Assembly (NCBI RefSeq): GCF_900177725.1
Contig: NZ_FXAT01000015.1
Location: 1-64,000 of the forward strand
Source: Paraburkholderia susongensis
GTDB lineage: Bacteria > Pseudomonadota > Gammaproteobacteria > Burkholderiales > Burkholderiaceae
DNA: 64,000 bases
Reading direction: 5' to 3'
Shown here: positions 37,117-46,628 of the stretch, piece by piece
How the letters are laid out: each line of letters begins with the position of its first letter
Position numbering within the stretch: the first letter of the stretch is position 1
Notes under the pieces: generated by a model
The model's database searches: none
What the model saw: the letters and a program-made list of their open reading frames with translations, nothing else
Told to the model about the DNA's origin: nothing
Translations under genes and position numbers: made by a program

Positions 37117-38199
37117 ATGAAAACGAGCATGCAACGCAAGCTCGACCAGCTCACCATCCGGCTGGCCGAACTGAACGACCTGTTGAGCCGCGAGGACATC
37201 ACGTCCAACCTCGACCAATACCGCAAGCTCACGCGCGAACACGCGGAGTTGGGGCCGGTCGTCGAGCATTACGCGCTGTGGCGCCAGGCGCAGAACGATG
37301 CTTCGACCGCGCAGGAGTTGCTCGCCGACGCGTCGATGCGCGATTTCGCCGAAGAGGAAATCCGCGCGGCGCGCGAGCGCATGGACACGCTCGGCACCGA
37401 GCTGCAAAAAATGCTGCTGCCGAAAGACCCGAACGACGACCGCAATATCTTCCTCGAAATCCGCGCGGGCACGGGCGGCGACGAATCCGCGCTATTCGCG
37501 GGCGACCTGCTGCGCATGTACCTGCGCTTCGCCGAGCGCAACCGCTGGCAGGTGGAAATGATGTCGGCAAGCGAGTCGGACCTCGGCGGCTACAAGGAAG
37601 TCATCGTGCGGATCGCCGGCGAAGCCGCGTATTCGAAGCTCAAGTTCGAGTCGGGCGGACATCGCGTGCAGCGCGTGCCGGCCACCGAAACGCAGGGCCG
37701 CATTCACACGTCGGCGTGCACGGTCGCGGTGATGCCGGAAGCGGACGAAATCGGCGAGGTCGAGATCAACCCTGCCGATCTGCGCATCGATACGTTCCGC
37801 GCGTCGGGCGCGGGTGGGCAGCACATCAACAAGACCGACTCGGCGGTGCGGGTGACGCACTTGCCGACGGGTATCGTCGTCGAATGTCAGGACGACCGCT
37901 CGCAGCACAAGAACAAGGACCGTGCTCTCAAGGTGCTCGCCGCGCGCATCAAGGACAAGCAGGCGCACGAGCAGCAGGCGAAGGAAGCGGCCACGCGCAA
38001 AAACCTGATCGGCTCGGGCGACCGCTCGGAGCGCATTCGCACGTACAACTTCCCGCAAGGGCGCCTCACCGATCACCGCATCAACCTGACGCTGTATCGC
38101 CTCGACGCGATCATGGACGGCGATCTCGCCGAACTGATCGCGGCGCTCGTCAGCGAGCACCAGGCCGAACTGCTCGCCTCGCTCGGCGACGCGGACTGA
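37117..38199 (+). CDS. prfA: peptide chain release factor 1
   Basis: 360 residues, the standard RF1 length from MKTSMQRKLD. The stop-codon reading motif is PAT in RVPATETQGR, which gives UAA/UAG specificity, and the catalytic GGQ is in SGAGGQHINKTDSA, which PrmC methylates. The start at 37117 matches family length; an ATG at 37129 is possible. It follows hemA by 118 bases. Confidence 0.97.
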   Translation: MKTSMQRKLDQLTIRLAELNDLLSREDITSNLDQYRKLTREHAELGPVVEHYALWRQAQNDASTAQELLADASMRDFAEEEIRAARERMDTLGTELQKMLLPKDPNDDRNIFLEIRAGTGGDESALFAGDLLRMYLRFAERNRWQVEMMSASESDLGGYKEVIVRIAGEAAYSKLKFESGGHRVQRVPATETQGRIHTSACTVAVMPEADEIGEVEINPADLRIDTFRASGAGGQHINKTDSAVRVTHLPTGIVVECQDDRSQHKNKDRALKVLAARIKDKQAHEQQAKEAATRKNLIGSGDRSERIRTYNFPQGRLTDHRINLTLYRLDAIMDGDLAELIAALVSEHQAELLASLGDAD

Positions 38200-38227
38200 C
38201 GCCCCGCCGCCCCGCTGCCACTCGCCC

Positions 38228-39121
38228 ATGACGATGAACGACGCCCGCTCGGCCCCGACCACTCCGCTCGATCCGCCGGCCACAGCCGCCGCGCTGTTGC
38301 GCGCGTCGCCGCTGCCGCCGCTGGAAGCGCGGATTCTGCTCACACACGTGCTCGGCTGGCGGCAGACGCAGTTGATCACGCGCGGCGACGAGCCGCTCGA
38401 CGGCGCTAGCATCGAGCGTTACCGCGCTCTCGAAGCGCGGCGCGCGGCCGGTGAACCGGTCGCGCAACTGGTCGGCGCACGGGAATTCTTCGGGCTCGAG
38501 TTCGAGGTCACGCCGCATGTGCTGATTCCGCGTCCCGAAACCGAACTGCTGGTCGAAACCGCGCTCGCGACCATGGAGCCTCTTTCGCGGCCGCGCGTGC
38601 TCGATCTCGGCACCGGCACGGGGGCGATCGCGGTGGCCATTGCGTGGACACGGCCCGACGCGCGGGTCTGGGCGCTCGACCGTTCGGCCGAAGCGCTCGC
38701 GGTGGCCGCGCGCAACGGCACGCGTCTGCTCGAAGCAAATCGTCCTGGCGGCACCGTGACGCTCCTGCAAAGCGACTGGTACAACTCGCTCGACGCCGCG
38801 CTGCGCTTTGACGTAATCGTCAGCAATCCGCCGTATATCGCGAGCGGCGATCCGCATCTGCTGCAAGGCGATCTGCGCTTCGAGCCGCGCGGCGCGCTCA
38901 CCGACGAAGCGGACGGCCTGACCGCCATCCGTGCGATCGTCGCCGGCGCGCCCGGCCGCCTCACCGCCAACGGCGCGCTATGGATCGAGCACGGCTACGA
39001 CCAGGCCGAAGCCGTGCGCGCGTTGCTGAATGCGCAGGGTTTCGCGCAGGTCCGCTCGGAGCGGGACCTCGCCGGCATCGAGCGGATCAGCGGCGGAACG
39101 TGGCCCGGCGACGCGGGATGA
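38228..39121 (+). CDS. prmC: release factor glutamine methyltransferase PrmC
   Basis: 297 residues. The substrate-binding segment GAREFFGLEF is at 83-92, the S-adenosylmethionine motif is LDLGTGTGAIA (126-136) and the catalytic NPPY is at 200-203. It methylates the glutamine of the GGQ motif of release factors and its gene directly follows prfA, its substrate. Confidence 0.96.
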   Translation: MTMNDARSAPTTPLDPPATAAALLRASPLPPLEARILLTHVLGWRQTQLITRGDEPLDGASIERYRALEARRAAGEPVAQLVGAREFFGLEFEVTPHVLIPRPETELLVETALATMEPLSRPRVLDLGTGTGAIAVAIAWTRPDARVWALDRSAEALAVAARNGTRLLEANRPGGTVTLLQSDWYNSLDAALRFDVIVSNPPYIASGDPHLLQGDLRFEPRGALTDEADGLTAIRAIVAGAPGRLTANGALWIEHGYDQAEAVRALLNAQGFAQVRSERDLAGIERISGGTWPGDAG

Positions 39122-39230
39122 CCGCGCACGCGCGGCCCGCCGGATGGACGCAGCGGCCTCGGCTGGCCGTAGCGAAATCCGCTATCATTTCAGCCTACTC
39201 CCTACACCTATCGGAACCGCAAGGTCAGTC

Positions 39231-39542
39231 ATGGATACGCAACAACGCATCAAGCAAATCGTCGACGACAACAACGTCGTCCTCTTCATGAAGGGCACGG
39301 CCCAGTTCCCGATGTGCGGTTTTTCGGGCCGCGCCATCCAGATCCTGAAGGCGTGCGGCGTCGGTGAAATCAAGACCGTCAACGTCCTCGAAGACGACGA
39401 AATCCGCCAGGGCATCAAGGTGTTCTCGAACTGGCCGACCATTCCGCAGCTTTACGTGAAGGGCGAGTTCATCGGCGGCTCGGACATCATGATGGAGATG
39501 TACGAATCGGGCGAACTGCAGCAGCTGTTCGCTGCCGCCTGA
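39231..39542 (+). CDS. grxD: monothiol glutaredoxin Grx4
   Basis: 103 residues. The CGFS active site is at 29-32 (MCGFSGRA), and WPTIPQLYVKGEFIGGSDI is the glutathione/iron-sulfur binding part. It carries a [2Fe-2S] cluster and takes part in iron-sulfur transfer. A TATCAT -10-like element (39183-39188) lies 43 bases before the ATG, suggesting its own promoter. Confidence 0.96.
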   Translation: MDTQQRIKQIVDDNNVVLFMKGTAQFPMCGFSGRAIQILKACGVGEIKTVNVLEDDEIRQGIKVFSNWPTIPQLYVKGEFIGGSDIMMEMYESGELQQLFAAA

Positions 39543-39570
39543 CGTTCGCTTCCTCCAGGTGCCGCGAGCC

Positions 39571-40170
39571 ATGGAAACACGCGCTGCGGCGCCCCGCCGG
39601 CTGATCGTCGCGATCACCGGCGCCACCGGCGCCATCTACGGCATCCGGCTGCTCGAGACGCTGCGCAGGCTGGGCGGCGTCGAAAGCCATCTGCTGATTT
39701 CGAGCGCGGGTTGGCTCAATATCCAGCACGAACTCCAGTTGGGCAAGGAAGAGGTGCATCCGCTCGCGGATGTCGTCCATTCGGTGCGCGACGTCGGCGC
39801 GAGCATCGCGTCCGGCTCGTTCGCGACGGACGGCATGGTCGTCGCCCCCTGCTCGATGAAGACGCTCGCGAGCATCGCTCACGGTTTCTCCGACAACCTC
39901 ATCACGCGCGCCGCCGACGTCACGCTCAAGGAGCGCCGCCGCCTCGTGCTGCTCGTGCGCGAAACGCCGCTCAACCTCGCGCATCTGCGCAATATGACGG
40001 CCGTCACCGAAATGGGCGGCGTGATCTTTCCGCCGCTCCCCGCCTTTTATAACCAGCCCGCTTCGATCGACGAAATGGTCGATCACACGGTCGCGCGCGT
40101 GCTGGATCTGTTCGCGCTCGGGCCGGCGCTGTCGCCGGCGTGGGAAGGGCTGCGCGGCGCGCAGGAATAG
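39571..40170 (+). CDS. ubiX: UbiX flavin prenyltransferase
   Basis: 199 residues from the ATG at 39571 (a GTG four codons upstream is possible). The FMN-binding start AITGATGAIYGIRLLE, VAPCSMKTLASIAHG and RETPLNLAHLRNM with the PAFYN segment are all typical. It makes prenylated FMN, the cofactor of UbiD decarboxylases in ubiquinone synthesis or aromatic acid decarboxylation. ubiD is not in the window. Confidence 0.95.
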   Translation: METRAAAPRRLIVAITGATGAIYGIRLLETLRRLGGVESHLLISSAGWLNIQHELQLGKEEVHPLADVVHSVRDVGASIASGSFATDGMVVAPCSMKTLASIAHGFSDNLITRAADVTLKERRRLVLLVRETPLNLAHLRNMTAVTEMGGVIFPPLPAFYNQPASIDEMVDHTVARVLDLFALGPALSPAWEGLRGAQE

Positions 40171-40353
40171 CACTTCGGCGCCGCTGCGTTGCGGCACCGG
40201 CGCGAAGCCACTCCGCGTTGGCAAGGCTTAAACCGATTAACAACATCGGCGACACAATCAATTCCATCCGGGCCCGTTTATTAAGCGACCGTGTGGACCT
40301 ATATTGATACCAACCCAATCTTCACACCGCGCCCGCAAGGTCGCGTTGCTGCC

Positions 40354-41139
40354 ATGAACCGCTTGCCTTCGCTTTTCCTGTCCCACGGCGCCCCCACGTT
40401 GCCGATCGATCCGTCGATGCCCTCCGCGGAATTCGGCTCGCTGAGCGCGCAACTGCCACGCCCCGAAGCCGTGCTGATGCTGTCGGCCCACTGGGGCAGC
40501 GCACAACCGCTCGCGAGCATCGCGACGGCGCCGGAAACCATCCACGATTTCTACGGTTTTCCGCGCCAGTTGTACGAAATCCAGTACCCGGCGCCGGGCG
40601 CGCCCGAGGTCGCGCGTAGCGCCGCGGCGCTGCTCGGCGCGAACGGCATCGCCACGAACGTCGAGTCTCACGGGCTCGATCACGGCGCATGGGTGCCGAT
40701 GCTGCTGATGTTCCCGCATGCCGACGTGCCGATCGCGCAATTGTCGATCCAGCCGCATCTGAACGCGGAGCATCATTTCCGCGTCGGCCGCGCGTTGCGG
40801 GCGCTGAAAGACGAGGGCGTAATGGTGATCGGCTCCGGCCAGATCACGCACAACCTGCGCGCCGCCGATTTCTCCGCGCGTCCCGAAGACGCCGATCCGC
40901 GCGTCGCCGAGTTCACCGGCTGGTTCGAGGAGAAGCTCGCCGCGCGCGACATCGACGCGCTGCTCGACTACCGCCGCCAGGCGCCGCACGCCGTGCTGAT
41001 GCACCCGACCGACGAGCACCTGCTGCCTGTGTTCGCCGCGCTCGGCGTCGCGGACGACGACTATTCACTGGCGATCCAGTCGCTCGGCACCTACCAGCGC
41101 TCGCTCGCGATGACGAACTACGTGTTCGGCTCCGCCTGA
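40354..41139 (+). CDS. class III extradiol dioxygenase (YgiD/DODA type)
   Basis: 261 residues, LigB superfamily. The metal-binding histidines are in FLSHGAPTLPID (H11), LSAHWGS, GLDHGAWVP and MHPTDEHLLP, which is the zinc-type YgiD/4,5-DOPA-dioxygenase pattern. Ring cleavage of a catechol is expected but the natural substrate is unknown. The start at 40354 gives MNRLPSLFLSHG, the family N-terminus. Confidence 0.9.
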   Translation: MNRLPSLFLSHGAPTLPIDPSMPSAEFGSLSAQLPRPEAVLMLSAHWGSAQPLASIATAPETIHDFYGFPRQLYEIQYPAPGAPEVARSAAALLGANGIATNVESHGLDHGAWVPMLLMFPHADVPIAQLSIQPHLNAEHHFRVGRALRALKDEGVMVIGSGQITHNLRAADFSARPEDADPRVAEFTGWFEEKLAARDIDALLDYRRQAPHAVLMHPTDEHLLPVFAALGVADDDYSLAIQSLGTYQRSLAMTNYVFGSA

Positions 41140-41176
41140 TACGGCTACGGCTCGCACAGACCAAACCGGCACCAAC

Positions 41177-41213
41177 AAAAAAGCCCGCCTGAGCAACCAG
41201 GCGGGCTTTTTTT
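41177..41213. terminator. bidirectional terminator
   Basis: AAAAAAGCCCGCCTG (41177-41191) pairs with CAGGCGGGCTTTTTT, followed by T. It lies between the dioxygenase and the APC permease genes, which converge. Confidence 0.93.
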
Positions 41214-41259
41214 CGCCCGGACCCCACCGACCGCGGATCCGGTGTACTCGGCACGGCGC

Positions 41260-42855
41260 TTAATGCGCGCCCATGCCTTCGAGCACTTCGTCATGCACTT
41301 CGCGCTCTTCCAGATACTCCGAGCGGTAGCCGCTATTGACGCCCCAGTAGTAGAACACCAGCGAGAAGCCGATCACGACCAGCATGTCCCAGCCGTAAGG
41401 CAGGATGCCGGAACCGCCGAACTCCTTGCTGCCGATCAGCGACAGAACCGCCATGATCGGCAGATACGCGACCAGCCACCAGGCAGCCTTCAGATCACGG
41501 CCCCAGCCCTCGAAGCCCGACTTCGCCTGGAAATAGAAGTACACCGGCAGCGCGACGACCATCAGCAGAATGATTTCACCGGTCAGCGGCCACTTCGCCC
41601 AGTACAGGATCAGCGACGCGCACACGAACGCGAACGGCGCGATCACCTTCATGCCGGCGATCTTCAGCGGCCGTTCAAGATCGGTTGCCGCGCGGCGCAG
41701 CGCCATCAGGCTGATCGGGCCGGTCAGGTACGAGATCACGGTCGCGACCGAAATCACCGCCGCGAGCGAGCTCCAGCCGCGGAAGAAGAACAGGAAAAGG
41801 AACGACACGAACAGGTTGAACCACATCGCCGGACGCGGCACGCCGTAGAACGGATGCACCTGGCCGAAGATCTTCGGCATCGTGTTGTTGCGCTCCATCG
41901 CATAGATCATCCGCGTGGTGGTCGCCATATAGGTCGTACCGGTGCCGCTCGGGCTCACGAATGCGTCGACGTAGAGCAGGATCGCGAGCCAGTTCAGGTT
42001 CAGCGCGATCGCCAGTTCCGCGAACGGCGAAGCGAAGCTGAGATGGCTCCAGCCCTTCATCACTTCGCCCGGGCTCACCGCGCCGATGTAGGCGATCTGC
42101 AGCAGCACGTAGATCACGAGCGCGAGCAGGATCGAGCCGATCACCGCGAACGGCACGCTCTTCGCGGGGTTACGCGCTTCGCCGGCGAGGTTGATCGGGC
42201 TCTGGAAACCGTTGAACGCGAACACGATGCCGCTCGTCGCGACCGCGGTCAGCACCGACGACCAGCCGTACGGCGCGAACGTGGTCGTCTGGCCGAAGTT
42301 CTCGGTGTGGACGCCCGTCAGCATCAAGCCGAGAATCGTCGCGCCGGGGATCAGGAACTTGAAGATCGTGATCGCCGAATTGGCGCGCGCGAAGAGCTTC
42401 ACACCCCAATAGTTGAGCAGGAAGTAAATGATCACGAGCCCAGCGGACAGCAACAGGCCGTTCCTGGTCAATGATCCGTCGACGAAGAGCGCATGGGCCC
42501 ACCCATAGGGCCAGGTGCTCATGTATTGAATGGATGCCTCGGCCTCGATCGGAATCACCGACACAATCGCGATCCAGTTGGCCCACGCACTGATGAAACC
42601 GACCAGCGCCCCGTGCGAGTAGCGCGCATAACGCACCATCCCGCCGGATTCCGGAAACATCGCGCCGAGTTCCGCGTAGGTCAGCGCAATCGCGAGGATC
42701 ACGACAGCACCGATGATCCACGCGCAAATGGCGGCCGGACCGGCAATCTTTGCGGCCTTCCAGGCACCAAACAGCCAGCCCGAGCCGATGATCGAACCCA
42801 AGCCGGTCAGCATCAGCGCGAATGGCCCGATGTTCCGTTGTATAGAACTTTTCAC
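41260..42855 (-). CDS. APC-family amino acid permease
   Basis: 531 residues with about twelve transmembrane segments. The N-terminal helix contains GLGSIIGSGWLFG, the substrate-binding unwound stretch of APC transporters, and the C-terminal tail has YLEEREVHDEVLEGMG. The overall form suits a proton symporter for an acidic or neutral amino acid (aspartate symporters are the closest I recall), but the substrate cannot be read from sequence. Confidence 0.85.
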   Translation of the reverse strand: MKSSIQRNIGPFALMLTGLGSIIGSGWLFGAWKAAKIAGPAAICAWIIGAVVILAIALTYAELGAMFPESGGMVRYARYSHGALVGFISAWANWIAIVSVIPIEAEASIQYMSTWPYGWAHALFVDGSLTRNGLLLSAGLVIIYFLLNYWGVKLFARANSAITIFKFLIPGATILGLMLTGVHTENFGQTTTFAPYGWSSVLTAVATSGIVFAFNGFQSPINLAGEARNPAKSVPFAVIGSILLALVIYVLLQIAYIGAVSPGEVMKGWSHLSFASPFAELAIALNLNWLAILLYVDAFVSPSGTGTTYMATTTRMIYAMERNNTMPKIFGQVHPFYGVPRPAMWFNLFVSFLFLFFFRGWSSLAAVISVATVISYLTGPISLMALRRAATDLERPLKIAGMKVIAPFAFVCASLILYWAKWPLTGEIILLMVVALPVYFYFQAKSGFEGWGRDLKAAWWLVAYLPIMAVLSLIGSKEFGGSGILPYGWDMLVVIGFSLVFYYWGVNSGYRSEYLEEREVHDEVLEGMGAH

Positions 42856-43287
42856 GTCTTCTCCTAAATCAGAACCATGCCGGCACCGCGTGACATTGCT
42901 TGTGGCGCTGGAGACGGGTGACGCGCATGCATGCGCGCCGGAAGATGCCAGAACAGGTGCAACCGACGCGCGGCGCGTAGTTTAACGGTTGCACCGTCTT
43001 ACCGCAGCGAAACCAAGGGTTCTCCCTATCAAAAAAATGGCAGCCCATGCAAGCTTTGTAAGAAAAACCTGTCCAAATCTGTCAAAGTTGGGTCCAGATT
43101 CTCACAGACAGTTGACCTTCGTCCCAAATCGCCGTATAACGTTCGAGCAGGATTTCAAGCGGCGAGTGAAGTGGTTCTTTCGTAGGTCGCCCATCAACGG
43201 TACTCCGGTTGGTCCCATTACCCCCTTCCTTGATTTTCATGCACCCTCGGGCTTCGGCCTTATTTACCATTTTTAGGAACAAGTAAT
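42856..43287 (+). other. divergent interval with the cold-shock gene leader
   Basis: No gene is supported. The right part, from about 43147 to 43287, is the predicted 140-base 5' leader of the cold-shock gene; the left part is the APC permease upstream region. A Burkholderia-type AT-rich stretch and a purine run lie at 43019-43060. Confidence 0.55.
43112..43140 (+). promoter_or_regulatory. promoter of the cold-shock gene
   Basis: TTGACC (43112-43117), a 17-base spacer and TATAAC (43135-43140) form a near-consensus sigma-70 promoter. The predicted leader of about 140 bases is typical of cold-shock mRNAs, whose folding controls translation. Confidence 0.8.
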
Positions 43288-43491
43288 ATGGAAACCGGTA
43301 CCGTCAAGTGGTTCAATGACGCAAAGGGCTTTGGCTTCATCACCCCGGACGGCGGCGGCGAAGATCTGTTCGCGCATTTCTCGGAAATCCGCGTCGACGG
43401 CTTCAAGACGCTGCAGGAAAACCAGAAGGTCACGTTTGAAGTGAAGACGGGCCCGAAGGGCAAGCAAGCGGCTAACATCAAGCCGGTGTAA
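43288..43491 (+). CDS. cold-shock protein, CspA family
   Basis: 67 residues, one cold-shock domain. The nucleic-acid binding motifs RNP1 (KGFGFI, 13-18) and RNP2 (LFAHF, 27-31) are intact. It should act as an RNA chaperone. A long leader and strong promoter precede it and a tight terminator follows. Confidence 0.97.
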   Translation: METGTVKWFNDAKGFGFITPDGGGEDLFAHFSEIRVDGFKTLQENQKVTFEVKTGPKGKQAANIKPV

Positions 43492-43517
43492 GCTCCGCGC
43501 TTCCTTCTGGACGCACT

Positions 43518-43544
43518 AAAAACCCCGCCTTGGCGGGGTTTTTT
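43518..43544 (+). terminator. terminator of the cold-shock gene
   Basis: AAAAACCCCGCC, a two-base loop and GGCGGGGTTTTTT (to 43544) make a canonical hairpin with T run. Confidence 0.95.
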
Positions 43545-43637
43545 ATTATCCGTCACAAATGAGCGCGCGGATTAACTTCGGCTGACTTCGCGCTTGACTT
43601 CGCAATACGCGGCGAATTATCTGCGAATACCCGATCA

Positions 43638-44888
43638 CTATCCGAACACGCGCCGGGCATGAATGCCGAGGCCGGTCGCCACGCTCGCAAGACGATCGCC
43701 GAACACCGCCCTTGCGTCCGGAAATGCCGCGGCCAGCGCGCCCGAGAGAAATGCGAGACCGGTCGAGCCGCCCGTGAAATAGATGGCGTCGACATCGCGT
43801 GGCGCGATGCCCGCCGCCTGGACCGTATCGCGCGCCGCCTGCACGATGCGCCGCGTTTCATCCTCGCCGGCCTTGACGAGCTGGGCTTCGTCGAACGCGA
43901 GACGCAGGTCGTCTTCCACCGCGTCGAGATCGATCACGGTCTCGCCGCCCGCCGCCACGCCAATCTTCGCCTCTTCCGCATGCGCGGCCAGCGCGTGGCC
44001 GAGACGCCGCTCGACGACGCGCATCAGCCGGTCGTGATACGTCACGTCGGTAAACAAGTGCCGCATCAGCGCCAGTTCGCTGGCGCGCTTCGGCGTGTAG
44101 ACGGTGTTGATCAGATGCCAGGTCGCGAGATCGAAATAAATCCGGTTCGGAATTTCACGTCCCTCCGGATCGAGCGACTGGTAGCCGAGTTCGCGCAGGA
44201 TCGTCGCGAGTTCGACGCGGCGATCGAAATCCGTGCCCGCGACGTGCACGCCGTGGTGAGCCAGCACGTCGTCCTTGCGCTCCACGCGCTTCATCCGCTC
44301 CGGCCCCACGCGCACGAGCGAAAAGTCCGAGGTACCGCCGCCGATGTCGGCCACCAGCACGAGCCCTTCTTCCGTCAGATGCGATTCGTAGTCGAACGCG
44401 GCGGCGATCGGTTCATACTGGAAGTGAATATCGCTCAGGCCGACCGTGCGCGCCGCGGCTTCGAGCTGCTGCTGCGCCATCTGATCGGCGCGCGGATCGT
44501 CGTCGACGAAAAACACGGGACGGCCCAGCACCGCGCGGCTGATCGCACCGCCCGTGCCCGTTTCGGCCGCGCGCTTCAGGTGATTCAGAAAAATCGCGAT
44601 CACCTCGGTGTACTTGATCGCGGTGCCGTCGCCGAGATCGGTCGAATTCTCGGCGAGCGGCGAGCCGAGAATGCTTTTCATCGAGCGCATCAGACGGCCG
44701 TCGAAGCCATCGATGTAAGCTGCGAGCGCCGCGCGCCCGAACTCGCTGGTGTCTTCGTCGGTATTGAAAAAGACGGAGGTGGGCAGCGTGGTGTACGCAC
44801 CCTCGACGGGCGCCAGCTTCAACTGCGCGCCGTCCGGAATCGCGACGGCCGAGTTGGAAGTACCGAAGTCAATCGCGCAATAGTTCAT
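43638..44888 (-). CDS. HSP70-like ATPase (YegD type)
   Basis: 416 residues, actin-like ATPase fold. The phosphate-1 motif DFGTSNSAVAIP, phosphate-2 ADIGGGTSDFS and adenosine motif YFTGGSTGLAFL are clear. It stops after the nucleotide-binding domain and lacks the peptide-binding half of DnaK, as in YegD. Function is unknown. It is divergent from the MFS transporter. Confidence 0.9.
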   Translation of the reverse strand: MNYCAIDFGTSNSAVAIPDGAQLKLAPVEGAYTTLPTSVFFNTDEDTSEFGRAALAAYIDGFDGRLMRSMKSILGSPLAENSTDLGDGTAIKYTEVIAIFLNHLKRAAETGTGGAISRAVLGRPVFFVDDDPRADQMAQQQLEAAARTVGLSDIHFQYEPIAAAFDYESHLTEEGLVLVADIGGGTSDFSLVRVGPERMKRVERKDDVLAHHGVHVAGTDFDRRVELATILRELGYQSLDPEGREIPNRIYFDLATWHLINTVYTPKRASELALMRHLFTDVTYHDRLMRVVERRLGHALAAHAEEAKIGVAAGGETVIDLDAVEDDLRLAFDEAQLVKAGEDETRRIVQAARDTVQAAGIAPRDVDAIYFTGGSTGLAFLSGALAAAFPDARAVFGDRLASVATGLGIHARRVFG

Positions 44889-45000
44889 GGCAGGAATCGC
44901 CGCTCACGGCTGGCGCGAACAGAAAGGGGAGCGGCTTTGTATCACGAAAACTCGGCCAGCATCAACTGAGGCTTTCGGTGCGGCCCCGGCATCACACCGC

Positions 45001-45030
45001 AAATCGAACGAAATCGGACGAAATCGGACA
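45001..45030. repeat. three 10-base tandem repeats in a divergent promoter region
   Basis: AAATCGAACG, AAATCGGACG and AAATCGGACA follow one another without gap, between the HSP70-like gene and the MFS gene. One unit per helical turn would put bound protein or bends on one face of DNA. Confidence 0.85.
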
Positions 45031-45115
45031 GACACGCACCGAGCCACGCGGAACGGATATTGCTCCGCCCGACGGATATGCCGCCAGAATTTCGCCATTA
45101 TGGAGACTTCGAGCA

Positions 45116-46591
45116 ATGAGCGCGCCGCCTACTGCTGCTGTCGACGATAAAAACGCCACGCTCATCGAAACCGATCTGCCCTCGCGGCTCGACCGCCTGC
45201 CGTGGGGGCGCTTTCACACGCTGATCGTCGTGGCGCTCGGCGTGACCTGGCTACTGGACGGCCTAGAAGTGACGCTGGCCGGCGCAGTCGCGAGCGCGCT
45301 GAAAACGAGCCCGGCCTTGCGCTTCTCCAATGCCGACGTGGGCCTCGCGGGCAGCGCCTACATTGCCGGCGCGGTACTCGGCGCGCTCGGGTTCGGCTGG
45401 CTCACCGACCGGCTCGGCCGCCGCAAACTGTTTTTCATCACGCTCACGCTGTATCTGGCCGCGACCGCGGCAACCGCGCTGTCGTGGAATCTCGCGAGCT
45501 TCATGCTGTTCCGCTTTCTGACCGGAGCGGGCATCGGCGGCGAATACACCGCGATCAATTCGACGATCCAGGAGTTCACGCCCGCGCGTGTGCGCGGCTG
45601 GACCGACCTCGGCATCAACGGCACGTTCTGGGTCGGCGCGGCACTCGGCGCGGCAGGCTCGCTGGTGCTGCTCGACCCGCATCTGTTGCCGGCCGATTGG
45701 GGCTGGCGCACCTGCTTCCTCATCGGCGCGGTGCTCGCGCTCGCGATCCTGCCGATGCGCGCCTGGGTGCCCGAAAGTCCGCGCTGGCTGCTCACGCATG
45801 GCGACGAACGCGACGCGCGCACGATCGTCGAGCGCATCGAGACGCGCTTTCGCCACGATGGCCACACGCTCGCCGACGACCATCTCACGCGGCTGCGTCT
45901 ACGCGCCCGTGGTCACACGCCGTTGCGCGAGGTTTTCCACGTGCTTTTCAACGTGCATCGACGCCGCGCGATGGTCGGCCTCACGCTGATGACCGCGCAG
46001 GCGTTCTTCTACAACGCGATCTTCTTCACTTACGCGCTCGTGCTCACCGATTTCTACCAGGTGCCGGGCGACCATATCGGCTGGTATCTGCTGCCGTTCG
46101 CGCTCGGCAACTTCCTCGGACCGCTCGTGCTCGGCAGGCTCTTCGACGTGATCGGCCGGCGCAAGATGATCGCGACGACCTATGCGATGTCCGCCATCCT
46201 GTTGACGCTCTCCGGCTACCTGTTCGAGCGGCAATTGCTCACCGTCGTCACGCAGACGGCCGCCTGGATGGTGATTTTCTTCTTCGCGTCGGCGGCCGCG
46301 AGTTCGGCGTATCTGACGGTAAGCGAATCGTTTCCGCTCGAAATCCGCGCGCTCGCGATCGCGGTGTTCTACGCGTTCGGCACCGCGCTCGGCGGCATCG
46401 TCGGGCCGGCGTTTTTCGGCCGGCTGATCGATACGCATGAGCGCGGCCAGGTGTTTTTCGGCTATCTGGTGGGGTCGGCGCTGATGCTCGCGGCGGCGGT
46501 CGTCGCGGCGATCTGGGGGGTGGATGCCGAGCGCAAGTCACTCGAGCATGTGGCCGCGCCGCTTTCGAGTGTCGCGGAGGGTGAGGAATGA
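45116..46591 (+). CDS. MFS transporter, sugar/acid porter type
   Basis: 491 residues with twelve transmembrane segments and a cytoplasmic loop near 200-260. Motif A copies are WLTDRLGRRKLF and RLFDVIGRRKM; GAGIGGEYTAINSTIQEF and WVPESPRWLLTHG are the sugar-porter/AAHS type. The substrate is unknown. ATG at 45116 follows GGAGA. Confidence 0.88.
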   Translation: MSAPPTAAVDDKNATLIETDLPSRLDRLPWGRFHTLIVVALGVTWLLDGLEVTLAGAVASALKTSPALRFSNADVGLAGSAYIAGAVLGALGFGWLTDRLGRRKLFFITLTLYLAATAATALSWNLASFMLFRFLTGAGIGGEYTAINSTIQEFTPARVRGWTDLGINGTFWVGAALGAAGSLVLLDPHLLPADWGWRTCFLIGAVLALAILPMRAWVPESPRWLLTHGDERDARTIVERIETRFRHDGHTLADDHLTRLRLRARGHTPLREVFHVLFNVHRRRAMVGLTLMTAQAFFYNAIFFTYALVLTDFYQVPGDHIGWYLLPFALGNFLGPLVLGRLFDVIGRRKMIATTYAMSAILLTLSGYLFERQLLTVVTQTAAWMVIFFFASAAASSAYLTVSESFPLEIRALAIAVFYAFGTALGGIVGPAFFGRLIDTHERGQVFFGYLVGSALMLAAAVVAAIWGVDAERKSLEHVAAPLSSVAEGEE

Positions 46592-46628
46592 CATGGGGGG
46601 CGCCTGTTGGCGCCCCCCATGTCATTCC
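46585..46628. terminator. 20-base perfect inverted repeat at the MFS gene end
   Basis: GGAATGACATGGGGGGCGCC (46585-46604) and its exact complement (46609-46628) enclose a four-base loop, and include the stop codon of the MFS gene. No T run follows, so it may be a processing barrier, a weak terminator, or a recombination-related hairpin at the border of the AT-rich island. Confidence 0.6.
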
